Assembly: GCA_002104905.1 (NCBI GenBank)
Contig: MCFE01000887.1
Location: 1-28,254, forward strand
DNA length: 28,254 nt
Origin: Basidiobolus meristosporus CBS 931.73
Taxonomy: Eukaryota > Basidiobolomycota > Basidiobolomycetes > Basidiobolales > Basidiobolaceae
Reading direction: 5' to 3'
Part shown: positions 10,461-19,425 of the stretch, one piece after another
How the letters are laid out: each line of letters opens with the position of its first letter
Position numbering within the stretch: position 1 is the stretch's first letter
Made by a program: the position numbers and the translations under genes
The notes under the pieces: model-generated
Told to the model about the DNA's origin: nothing
The model's input: the letters and a program-made list of their open reading frames with translations, nothing else
The model's database searches: none

Positions 10461-11064
10461 TATTTGCAAGATGTAAGCTTAGAGATCATGCATAAAGAGA
10501 AGTAATTAGGTTGGCTGAATAAGGAAGTGAGATAGTGAGCCAGTTTATGGGATAGTACCATTCAAACAAGACAAATGGGACTAAACTAAAACAAGGCTGG
10601 TAGACAGTAGCTAAGTAGACACTATGGGAGCAAGAACATCTGTCTCTGAGTGTTGCAATAGCCCCACTGCACCACACTAGGTGGGGTCTTTTTGTTGGAT
10701 GGCGCCATATAGTGCCAGCCTGCTTATAGTGCTAGACTAGATTGGAACACTGTGGCACTATCTGACCCAAAAATCTTTGCCATTGAGCTAGTGATAGGAT
10801 GCACTTATGGTTAAATCTACTCAATCTCACCTGTATTCTCAGGTTAGTATATTTCTTGCATTGTTTACTCTCCACAATGCCCCAAACACATTGCCCTTGG
10901 TGGGGGACATCTTGTAAGAAATTACTGCAAATTAGTAAGTTTCTTGACTACTTCTCTAATTCTGATTTTGCCCTGCACATTTGATTTTCCTCAGTGTTAT
11001 CTTGCCAAAATGTTTAACCATTTTAGGCATCCAAATGCATGATAAGATCCTGCTCTGAAATGAT
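10461..11064. other. Unassigned 600 bp with short inverted repeats
   Basis: No gene is supported. A hairpin of GCCCCAC with GTGGGG spans about 10660-10686 and is followed by TTTTT. At 10709-10717 ATAGTGCCA is matched in inverted orientation by TGGCACTAT at 10753-10761. The 20-mer at 10698-10717 matches 22129-22148, inside the short inverted-repeat element, at 18 of 20 positions. A TGTTGCAATAG at about 10652 resembles the start of the copia LTR but does not extend. The rest is featureless and AT-rich. Confidence 0.4.
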
Positions 11065-11432
11065 TGATATGGTCTACTGGTTGAATGTTTCAGTTGGATC
11101 AGTTTTAATCAAATCAATCAGTTTTATGGTTAGCCTATTGATATATTGGCATTATCTATCAAATCAGTAGCATTAGTCAGCAAATGCTTAAGCAGATCCT
11201 TATCCAACAGAAGTATATGTATTTAGAAGGATCAAATTGGGTGATGATGATGCAATCAAATGAGTCATCAGCCATAACCTATATTAGGAAATAAAATTAG
11301 TCAGCAACTAATCTGGCAAAATGTAAATAAGGAGCTGCGGGAACCTGAATGAAAATTAGTTCAAGTTTTAGTGAATACAATATTAGCTGAACTCCCTCTT
11401 CCTCTGCAACTCCTACATCAACACTTTTAACA
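11065..11432 (+). repeat. Gypsy-2 5' LTR
   Basis: It starts TGATATGGTCTACTG and ends TTTTAACA, fitting a TGTTA...TAACA type terminus seen across the family. It contains TTAGTCAGCAA twice (11173 and 11298), a TGAGTCA site at 11261-11267, a weakened TATA box (TGTAAATAAGG near 11322) followed by AGCTGC, and a polyadenylation-type region before the end. It aligns over its whole length with 11766-12134, 15947-16309 and the minus-strand copies at 22887-23256 and 480-856. Confidence 0.9.
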
Positions 11433-11765
11433 TTGTTAGCAGCAATAAACAGAAACCTCCCTACTGAAGAAAGGAGAAGCCTCCCTCTAGATGGCAAAAA
11501 ATCAACAGTGGAAGTATGCCATGCTGCAAATCCTGGCACAACAGAAACAGTTACTCCAGATCCTGTCACAAGCAACCTTAGTGGGAAGGTCAGCCAGTAC
11601 CATGGTAGAGTCAATGAAAACCTGGGAACTTGGCACTTCCAGATTGCAGAAGCTTTCAAGGCTAAGGGAATTGCTCCAGTGAGCAAGTTGCATTATGCAG
11701 CTTCTTACTTGGCAGATGCAGCTTAACAGTATTACCACAGCAAGATTAGGTCAGCCACTATGATG
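11433..11765 (+). pseudogene. Gypsy-2 Gag N-terminal part, cut by an LTR
   Basis: A frame from 11433 reads through leader-like sequence into a gag capsid start. It has YHGRVNENLGTWHFQIAEAF near 11600-11660 and an AASYLADAA block, then a TAA where Gln is expected and QYYHSKI. The coding sequence stops at GATG (11762-11765), where the nested LTR begins. The gag sequence resumes after the LTR at 12135 in a compatible frame, so this is the first third of the gag gene. Start codon choice is unclear because upstream in-frame sequence also stays open; the ATG at 11491 lies in a different, overlapping frame. Confidence 0.7.
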
Positions 11766-12134
11766 TCTTATGATCTGCCGGTTCAATGTTTAAGTAAGAT
11801 CAGTTTCTGGTTAAATCAATTAGTTATATGCTTAGGTTATCAGTATATCAGTATTATCTATCAAATTAGTAGCATTAGTCAGCAAATAAATCAGCAGATC
11901 CTTATCAGACAGATATAGATATATTATGTAGGATCTTATTGGGTGATGATGATGCAGTCAAATGAGTCATCAGGCACAGCCTACATTAGGAGATTCAATT
12001 AGTCAGCAATTGATCTGGCAAAATATATATAAGGAGCTGTTGGAACCTTAATAAAGATCAGTTCAAGTTTTAGTGAATACAGTACCAGCTAAACTCCCTA
12101 TTTCTCTACAACTCTTATACCAAGACTTGTAACA
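11766..12134 (+). repeat. Nested solo LTR of the gypsy-2 family inside gag
   Basis: This is a complete 369-bp LTR (TCTTATGATCTGCCG to CTTGTAACA) with TGAGTCA at 11963-11969, TATA at about 12024-12033 (TATATATAAG) and AATAAAG near 12048. It is bounded on both sides by GATG (11762-11765 and 12135-12138), a 4-bp target duplication as gypsy elements make. Gag coding lies on both sides, and excising the LTR plus one GATG rejoins gag in frame. It is therefore an insertion of the same family reduced to one LTR by recombination. Confidence 0.9.
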
Positions 12135-12138
12135 GATG

Positions 12139-12750
12139 GAATGCACTACAATCTTTACCTGGAATGAGTTTGTGTCAGATATTCAGGATACTTTTGAACC
12201 CCCACACCAGCAGACACTACTGAGAAGCAAGCTTGAGACACTGTGACAGAAAGAAATGGCTCAACAATACATCTATCAGTGTAGATGTCTACCTCCACAA
12301 ATTGAGCAAACGTACGCCCTGGATCAAGTTCAATACTATATTGATTGGTTGAAGGAAAGAACTTGCAAGGAAGTGAATTATTGGAGATCTCAGACTATTG
12401 GAGAAGCTATGAAGATTGCCATTCACTATGACTTAGCTATGTTTGGAGTTGGGAAGCTCACAATAACTAATCAGAAAGGCTACAGTTGCTATGAAAGAAG
12501 ACAATCAGAGTCAGTCCAATGGAAATAGATAATATGCAGAGGAATCCCACCTCAGAAGAATGTGAGAAGAAAGGACTTTGCTTTAATTGCCACCAGTAAG
12601 GAGAAATTGCAAAGTATTGTCCTCAGAGAAGAAATAGGTGCCAGTCATCAAGAACCTTCAACCATATTGAAACCCTTGAACATAGTAACATGGTCAATGA
12701 GCTTGAAGAAGACTCAGAACTCACCTTCCATATGATCAAAGAATACCTAT
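12139..12750 (+). pseudogene. Gypsy-2 Gag C-terminal part with CCHC knuckle
   Basis: Immediately after the nested LTR the frame reads FTWNEFVSDIQDTFEP, the conserved middle of retrotransposon gag (Trp, Phe, then a Pro-containing segment), and LLRSKLETL. It stops at TGA (about 12244, where Arg is likely) and resumes as the open part 12256-12528, which includes MAQQYIYQ. A nucleocapsid knuckle lies at 12579-12620: CFNC, a stop where a residue is expected, and then AKYC. The His ligand is replaced by Glu, so the zinc site is lost. Acidic sequence follows (EELEEDSE-like, near 12700). This half would carry capsid assembly and RNA binding. Confidence 0.75.
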
Positions 12751-12755
12751 CCTAA

Positions 12756-14804
12756 GTGACCTCAAACTCAGCAAAGTTATTATACTTGAATGGAGTATTC
12801 AATGGAGTACCTGCCAAAATCATGATTGACTCAGGAGCATTGAGCAAGTATATGTCAGAGAAATTTGCTTTAAAGACTGAAATCAGCTTGGAACCTGCCA
12901 AATCAACTTCAATATCAATAGCAGATGGGAACTCTCACATAATCAACTGTATTACTCTGCCAGTAAGAACAAAGAACAGTGACTATGAAGAAGGCCTACA
13001 GGCCTCTATATTTGGTAATTGCAAGTTTGACCTTGTACTTAGAAAGCCTGGCTATTCTGTTGTAATCCATCTATCAACTGAAGAACCCATGCTACTCTGA
13101 TCCAGAAGGATTACAAGACATTTAAGCAAATACCTGCCAGACTGGATTTCAACTTGGTCAATTCCAGTGTGTGTGATGCAAGTGAGCTTAGCAAGACGCA
13201 GTTCTGTTGAGCACCTAGAAAAAGTACCCATATATCCCTTGTGATGGTATTATGAGAGGATTCCTCTACTCCAGCACCCCAGAAGGTCCAGACTCTTTTG
13301 AAAGAATATTCAGAAGTTTTTCCAGTTGAAATTGTAATCCTGCCCCCAGTTGGAGATGTAGATCATGCCATTGACACAGGAGATGGCCCCCCAGTGAGGA
13401 AGATACCTTGCAAAATGAGTCCATCAGAGTGGGAGGAGATGAAGAAACAAGTAGACTAGTTATTGGAGCAAGTATATATTAGACCCAGCAAGTCACCTTG
13501 GGGAGCACCAGTACTATTTGTGAAAAAAAAGAATGGAACACTTTGGATGTACAGACTACAGAGCCCTCAGCTCAGTAACCATGACAAATACTTACCCTGT
13601 ACCTTGGATTGATGAGCTTTTGGATCAATTCAACAGAGCTACCATATTCAGCATAATTAACCTTGTGTCATGATATAACCAGATTAGGGTGAAACCTGAC
13701 AACATCCCTATGACAGCATTCAGAACCAGATAAGGACATTACAAATACTTAGTCAGGAGATATGGCCTATCCAATGCCCATACAACACTCATGACCTTGA
13801 TGCAAACAGTCTTCCAGGAGTACTTCAACAAGTTTGTGGTAATCTACCTTGATGACATATTGATATACAGCAAGGCAGAATAGGAACACTTGATGCGCAT
13901 TCAAATGCTCTAGAAGCAGCTAAGAGAGAACAAGCTGTAAGGCTAGCTAGCAAAGTGTGAATTCTTGAAGGATCATATTGAATACCAGGGAAACATAGTG
14001 ACTAGTACAGAATTGACCTTGAACCCCAAGAAGATTGAGGTCATCTAGAATCTGAAGTGGCCCATGGCATATTGGAACTCAGATCATACTTTGGAATGGT
14101 TTCCCATTATTGGAGATTTGTCAAGTCCTTTGCCAGTATTGCAGCACCTTTAACTGATATTCTCATGAAAGATAACACCATGAAGTGAGACATAGCCTGT
14201 GAGACTGCCTTTCAGATGCTTAAGCATAAACTTGCTAAGTTGCCAAGCTTAAGAATTCCAGACTTAAGAAAAGAGTTTACTTTGTGCACCAATGCTTCAA
14301 ACTATGCAATTGGCAGAGTACTGAGTCAAGAACATGAGGGACAAGACCATCCAGTTGCTTTTGGGTCCAATCAACCAAACTCAGCAGAACAAGACTATTC
14401 AGTGCATGAGAAGGAGATGCTTACAATAATACACTGCTTGAAGACCTGGAGATGTTACATCAAAGGAGTCAGGTGCACTGTGAAGACTGATCACACCTTC
14501 CTCAAGTATATATTTACTCAGAAGGTATTCTCTAGAAGAACAACAAGGTAGAGTGCATATATAGCAATTTGACTTGGATATAGTCTACTGCGCTAGGAAA
14601 AACAACATGGTTGCTAATGCCTTATCAAGACTAGAACAAGTTGCACAACTCAACTTCATGCATGAATCCAATTGGCATTGCCTTTTGCCAAAGTACTTCA
14701 AGGACCAAGCCATTCCTGATGTGGTGAATGAAGAGATCAAGAAGATAACCCAAGATGAAGCCAGCATATATGTAGTACAGGCTGAAACACTTAAGAATTG
14801 CTGA
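12756..14804 (+). pseudogene. Gypsy-2 protease, reverse transcriptase and RNase H, broken
   Basis: The protease (12756-13100) keeps its catalytic motif IMIDSGALSKYM and later a FGNCKFDLVL block. RT runs from about 13380 to 14160: [26 protein letters not shown], then a one-base shift into [15 protein letters not shown], and VVIYLDDILIYSK with YLDD at 13845-13856. Stops occur after SKAE and in the thumb (several TAG). RNase H (14216-14551) reads FTLCTNASNYAIGRVLSQE, VHEKEMLTII and TDHTFLKYIF, so the first catalytic Asp position reads Asn in this copy. The connection 14574-14804 carries NNMVANALSRLEQ. The products would make cDNA; the frame is broken at many points. Confidence 0.9.
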
Positions 14805-15944
14805 TGGAAAAACTATTGCCTATTGCCCTTATGTTGCTTGCCTGGATCTAATACATAAGATTCACAATGGATATGGACATCTTGGAAGTGAAGGAGCCTA
14901 TAGCCTTGTGAAAGCCAGAACATGGAGGCCCAGAATGCAAACAAGATAATAAGAAGCTAGTGAAAACATGCCCAAGTTGTCAAATCAACCAATATTGACC
15001 ACAGAGAATTGCTGAACTCTTTCCCTTAGAACTTGCGAGACTGTTTGAATGATAGGTAATTGAGCTTATTAGAAAACTGCCAACCACCAGAAAATGCAAC
15101 CATTGGATCCTAGTAGCAATTGACCTTACCACTAAATGGCCAGTGGTCAAAGTAGTACCTGCAGTCGGTGAGCAAGAAGTTGCATGTTTCATATATCATG
15201 AGATCCTTATGAAGTTTGGATGCCCTGTGGATACTTTATCCAGTAGAGGAGCAAACTTTATCACAAAGACATTGCAAGCTTACCTGGAAAAGCAGCAGAA
15301 AGAATGTTTGAATCCTTAGCATATCACCCCAGAACTAATGGAGTTATTGAGCGGTTTAATGAATTATTTGGAAAAATGCTGGCTAAGTTTGCAAATGGAG
15401 CTGTCAGTACATGAGAAGCATATATAGACCAAGCACTTTTTGGATGCATAGTTACAGTGCACAACACCACCCAACAATTGCCATTTAACTTAGTGTATGG
15501 ATATGAACCAAGGATTCCTGGAGATCTCACACAACCAAAGCTTACAAACACCTTAGAAGATGAGCTCAGTCAGCCAAGTAGACACCAGCAGCTGGAACAA
15601 AGACATCAACAGGCACAGACCACAGTATCTTAAAGTGCAGAAAAGATAAAGCAGAGATTTGATAAGACTACATCACCAGTAGCATTGACAGTTGGGAACT
15701 TTGCATTACTGAGAAACAACACTCAAAAGAGGGCTCAGACACAAGGGACAGGACCATTTAAGATCATCATAAAGTGTCCGTTTGCAACTTACCATCTTGT
15801 AGACAAACAAGGGAATATTGGGGAAGATTTAGTTCATTAAGACAGATTCAAGTTTGCAAGACTTGCTAGAAATACTCAACCATCAAGATATTGGTATCAC
15901 AAGAAAAGAGATTCCAGCGGACCCTCTCAACTTTAGTTAGGGAG
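14805..15944 (+). pseudogene. Gypsy-2 integrase and C-terminal tail, broken
   Basis: The zinc-binding domain is visible as HNGYGHLGSEGAYSLVKAR and CPSCQINQ (14860-14995). The core begins with AIDLTTKWPVVKVV near 15118-15155, holding the first catalytic Asp. It continues with LSSRGANFI near 15240-15260, where the second Asp is altered (usual DRG or DNG, here SRG). Then come FESLAYHPRTNGVIERFNE near 15310-15360 with the catalytic Glu, and GYEPRIPGDL. The tail includes TVGNFALLRNN and GPFKIIIKCPFATYHLVD (15690-15800), the gypsy C-terminal module. It ends next to the polypurine stretch of the 3' LTR. The fragment at 857-1760 on the other strand is the same protein region. Confidence 0.85.
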
Positions 15945-15946
15945 AT

Positions 15947-16309
15947 TATAATGATCTACTGCTTGAATGTTTGAGTTAGATCAGTGTTAGTAAATCAATT
16001 GTTTTATGTTTAGCCTATCAGTATATCAGTGTTTCCTATCAAATCAGTGGCATTTGTCAACAAATGAATCAGCAGATCCTTATAAGACAGGAAAATATTT
16101 ATTAAATAGGATTTTACTTGATGATCATTCAATCAACTATGAAATTGGCCACAGCCCTTATTAGGAAATATTGTTAGTCAGCAATTGATCTGGCAAAATG
16201 TATATAAGGAGCTGCTGGAACCTCAATCAAAATCAGCTCATGCTTTAGTCTTTACAATACTAGCTAAACTTCCTATTCCTCTACAACTCTTATATCAAAA
16301 CTTGTAACA
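15947..16309 (+). repeat. Gypsy-2 3' LTR
   Basis: It starts TATAATGATCTACTG and ends ACTTGTAACA. It aligns with the 5' LTR and the nested LTR throughout. It has a good TATA box (TATATAAGGAGC at 16201-16212) and TTAGTCAGCAA near 16173. The TGAGTCA site present in three other copies has been lost by mutation or small deletion (near 16137). The first TTAGTCAGCA-type motif reads TTTGTCAACAA here. Confidence 0.9.
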
Positions 16310-16634
16310 TACTTAATAATCTCATAGTAGCTCTTTTGCTTTGTGTTGGCCCCCCATTCCTTGGATTCCTATCAGCTATAATACTTCCAATTCTCTGCCA
16401 ATCATCTCTTAAGTGTACCAGGTCTGCTAAATATTACCTCCTTCTATCAAATTATGGATGGTTCTCTATCCATTTTGCTGTATCATGCTTATATCTAGCA
16501 AGTGGCCAACTAAACTAGGTGAAGTTACCCTGAATGGCAGACAGTGCTTCAAACCTTAGACAGTTAGCCTTGTATTTGCCAGAATAAAAATGTCTCACAG
16601 AAAAATCTAATATAACATGGTAGTGCTAGACTGT
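16310..16634. other. 325 bp with no recognisable feature
   Basis: This lies between the gypsy-2 3' LTR and repeat copy B. A 60-codon frame at 16336-16518 is hydrophobic and has no motif; I treat it as chance. No match to other parts of the window was found. Confidence 0.4.
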
Positions 16635-17365
16635 ATCTTTATGCAAAAGCCTAAGAATCAAATGATATTAAAGATCCATGAAGCCTTTGTGTGCAATGAT
16701 GAAAAGTTGTCTAATACTCAAGAGGCTTTAAAAGGTGTAGCACTATATTGCCTCATAGCCAGCATACCATTTATCATCAGGAGCTAAAGGTTGAAAGGAA
16801 TGTTCTTGATCAGTTCCATGAGCAAAATCATGAATTTAAACAACAGATTTTGGGCCAGCATTGTAATACTCAGAGTATATCAAGAATAGCAGAAACTAGC
16901 AAAGGCAGAAGAGCAAGGTTGCCATAGCCAAAGACCAGTGGCCTCCTCAAGTGCCTGCTACCAGCAGGCCCAAGATCTCTAAGTAGTTGGCAAAGAAATG
17001 TCAGGTTCCCTAAAGAGTACCAGTGAGGGACCATGAGCCAAAACAGATGCACTAGTGCAATATTTCTCAAGGGAGAAGCATGGTTCCATGCAAGAAGCAC
17101 CAGGTTCAAGTAGCAGCCAAGTACCTGCCATATATGAAAACTAGCGGCTTCCTCAGGGGCCTGTCACAGTCTGGGCTGAAAGCTCAGATTTAGCCTCAAA
17201 GAAATGCAAGTTTGCCACAAAAGTTGTGGTAAGGGATATTCAGGCAGAAACAGATGCACCAGTGGAGCATTTATCAATGAGTAAATGTAGTTTAATACAA
17301 CAAGCACTCAGACAAAGTAGTAGTGAACAGACATGCAGTGGTAAAGGAAAAGCCAAAGTGAAGTA
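16635..17365 (+). pseudogene. Copy B of the unclassified repeat family (middle part)
   Basis: It aligns with copy A from about 7510 to 8040. Matching protein blocks are KPKNQMILKIHEAFVC (A: SPKNQRTLEICEAVEC), HQELKVERNVLDQFH (A: HQELKAQQNALGQFH), and QQILGQH (A: ILGQH). Farther on, QAETDAPVEHLS matches QEETDASVQQLS in copy A. The 5' end of the gene and the shared terminus are absent. Stops and frameshifts break it. Conserved amino acids with differing third bases (GAACTCAAG against GAGCTAAAG for ELK) support a former coding role. I do not recognise a catalytic motif. Confidence 0.5.
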
Positions 17366-17984
17366 ATTCTATCATGTTGTAAGAATCTTGGAGATATTGC
17401 CAGTATTTGGAGAGCAAGTATACTATGTGGCTCTCACTTAGTGATTTACTGAGTGTAGTAACAGTATTTTGACTCTTACATGATCTTGGCATATATTATC
17501 ATATTAAATATGGAAACTACAATGGAATTGCTGAGTTCTTAATTTTGCTGAGGCACAATTTTAATTTTGTTAAGACACAAACTAAACCAAAAGGTTCAGT
17601 AAGCTTTATTTGTACTTTTCTGATTGAGTTGCATTAGTAAGCACCAAGAGACTGGACTAATTGAAATATGTTGGGGTGTTGATAGGTGCATCAGATATAT
17701 GAAAAATTGCATCATTGATTAGCTGATGTCTTGGCAACTGCTAAGTGGTTGGATAAATCTCAGATGACTAATCACATTGAAAGGCTGAGCAGATCAGTTG
17801 AGGATGTAATGACCAAATGAGAATTGATCAGGTGTGATAGCTAAAAATGAATTCTGAGAAGTGATAAAATAAACCATGACAGGGATTAGTTATGTTTGGG
17901 TTAGGGAAAATCAGTTAGGGTACTAGATTTTCTAACGGAGTGAGATTGGCCAAGTTTTAAATGCTGATGCACAACAAAAAGGCT
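17366..17984. other. Unassigned 620 bp
   Basis: No gene is supported. Two near-identical 18-mers of type TAATTTTGYTRAGRCACA lie at about 17539 and 17562. A short stop-poor, hydrophilic frame at about 17693-17830 has a coil-like pattern (LADVLATAKWLDKSQ, IERLSRSVEDVMT) and could be another scrap of the unclassified family, but no match confirms this. Confidence 0.3.
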
Positions 17985-18851
17985 GTCACAAATTTAAAGT
18001 CCCGTGACTAAGAAGTACTGATCCTGTCAGGACACCATCCAGAGATGATTGAAAAATAATTGCACCCCAGATTTCACAAAAAACTTAGTCAAAATTTTTC
18101 ATTACACCATTATTTGAGTGGCTTTTATTTGGTTCTCTGCCAACTTTCCCACTTTGTGGACCCAGACACTCTGTCACCTCCTGCATTTGTGTGCATTGAT
18201 TGGCTAATGCTTCTTCTTCACACTCCTTACTTCCTGACTCAGCCATATCTCTTACTTTTCATGCATACAAGTTGATTCATTTCAAATGCACTTAAGGGCT
18301 TCACAGATCTTCAATGTCTTTTGATTTTCAGGCTTTGATATTAATGCTACGTTTTCTCACTCCCATGCTGTGATAGGTTTTTCTGCAGGCTTAATCTTTG
18401 GGCACAAGTGTTGTGCTTCAAAGACTGTACAGTGCTCCTCTGCTGTTAGATTTGGAAGTGGCTCAATTCTTGGCTGTGACATTGAGCATTCTGAGTTCCT
18501 TCTTTGCAGCAATGACTCTGCATTTTCTACCTGGGATATTGATTACTCTACATGGTTTGTCTGCTCATCCTGTGTCTGGACTATTTCCTGATTGCTCTGT
18601 GCTGTTATTTCTATTCTATCAGCCACTGCATCCAATTGCCTCATTGATGCTTTGGTATGAGCCAACAACATACATGCCAATATGGGTGGTGATGATTTTA
18701 TGATGTTCATTTGCTGATCTTCAACTGATGGTATTGCTTTTGCTACATTCTAACTCACCTCAGCATTAGGGTCAGCTTGCAGCTCTGCTGAGATTTCCAA
18801 CTGCCTATGTGACTTAGAGCCTGAGGAGTATGTAAAATCACCTTCTGTGGG
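17985..18851 (-). pseudogene. Copy C of the unclassified repeat family (head-to-head with the transposase)
   Basis: Read on the minus strand from 18851, one frame runs about 185 codons to 18284 with only three stops. It is hydrophilic with a likely coiled coil (SMRQLDAVADRIE, then QSNQEIVQTQDEQ), then VFEAQHLC and KPENQKTLKICEALKC, both shared with copy A. From there it jumps directly to sequence matching copy A at 8660 onward, so the middle of A (about 7590-8650) is absent here. The next block, ANQCTQMQEVTECLG followed by GREP, is shared in part with A and D. It ends at the common terminus (GGCTGTCACAAA at about 17992-18003). It lies divergently upstream of the transposase at 19426. Function unknown. 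Confidence 0.55.
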
Positions 18852-19425
18852 TACACTGTTCACAGGTCTTTGTTGTTTCTGTCCCTGCTTATTGCACAGG
18901 ATGTCAAAGTAAGCTGTTATCCCACTGCTCTTCTGCTGCTATCAGCAGTGAGGTTTGGTTGGGCACAAGACAACTTTGCTTCATTTTTTGGCAGTATATA
19001 TATGGAAGTGAGTCAGACCAAATGGGAAATAGTGTTTCATATATGTGTGCATATGGTGCCACAGCTTTATTTATTGTGCTTACAATAGCAGGTCATCATT
19101 GAATTCTACATTCATGAAGGCTCCATATCTTATACACAAGAGTGTCTTAAATTCACCTGAGTATTCACAAAAAAATGACATAGTGCAATACATTGTTGAG
19201 TATCAAACTGTTCACCCATGGACAGGACTACATTGACTCAACACCATAATAGAAGAGAAAAATAACATATAGCTATTGTAGCAAGCCTCTCAGGCATGAA
19301 ACATGCTGACAGCATAGGTAGTATTACAAGGATTACGGCCAGCATTTTGCCCCAAGAGTCATATTTGTTCAATCATCAGTCACTACTGTATTAAAGTATG
19401 TTGTTAGCCACCTAATACTTCTATA
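18852..19425. other. Gap between copy C and the transposase
   Basis: About 570 bp separate the divergent copy C frame and the first clear transposase frame. If both belong to one transposon this would be a shared promoter region. The two short open frames here (18870-19088 and 19045-19236) have no recognisable motif and I treat them as chance. The stretch may also hold the eroded transposase N-terminus. Confidence 0.3.

Larger units (their letters stand above)
11065..16309 (+). mobile_element. Gypsy-2: Ty3/gypsy retrotransposon with two LTRs and a nested LTR
   Basis: The 5' LTR is 11065-11432 and the 3' LTR 15947-16309. Between them run gag, protease, RT, RNase H and integrase in Ty3/gypsy order. 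A third LTR (11766-12134) splits gag. Without it the element is about 4.9 kb. The bases after the 5' LTR (TTGTTAGCAG) resemble the primer-binding site type TGGTAGC used by initiator tRNA-Met primed elements. A purine-rich AGTTAGGGAGA lies at about 15935-15945 before the 3' LTR. The flanks (TGAT at 11061-11064, TACT at 16310-16313) do not match, so either the target duplication has decayed or the ends were rearranged. The two outer LTRs are clearly diverged, indicating an old insertion. Confidence 0.9.

Noticed and set aside
10660-10690. Hairpin plus T-run as a terminator or small RNA gene
   Set aside because: The stem is only 6-7 bp, there are no internal promoter boxes, and a eukaryotic context gives no reason for such a terminator.
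11061-16313. Target duplication around the whole gypsy-2 element
   Set aside because: TGAT on the left and TACT on the right do not match well enough to claim one.
18370-18703. Two overlapping plus-strand open frames, one hydrophobic
   Set aside because: They are antisense to copy C, whose minus-strand frame is supported by matches to copy A.
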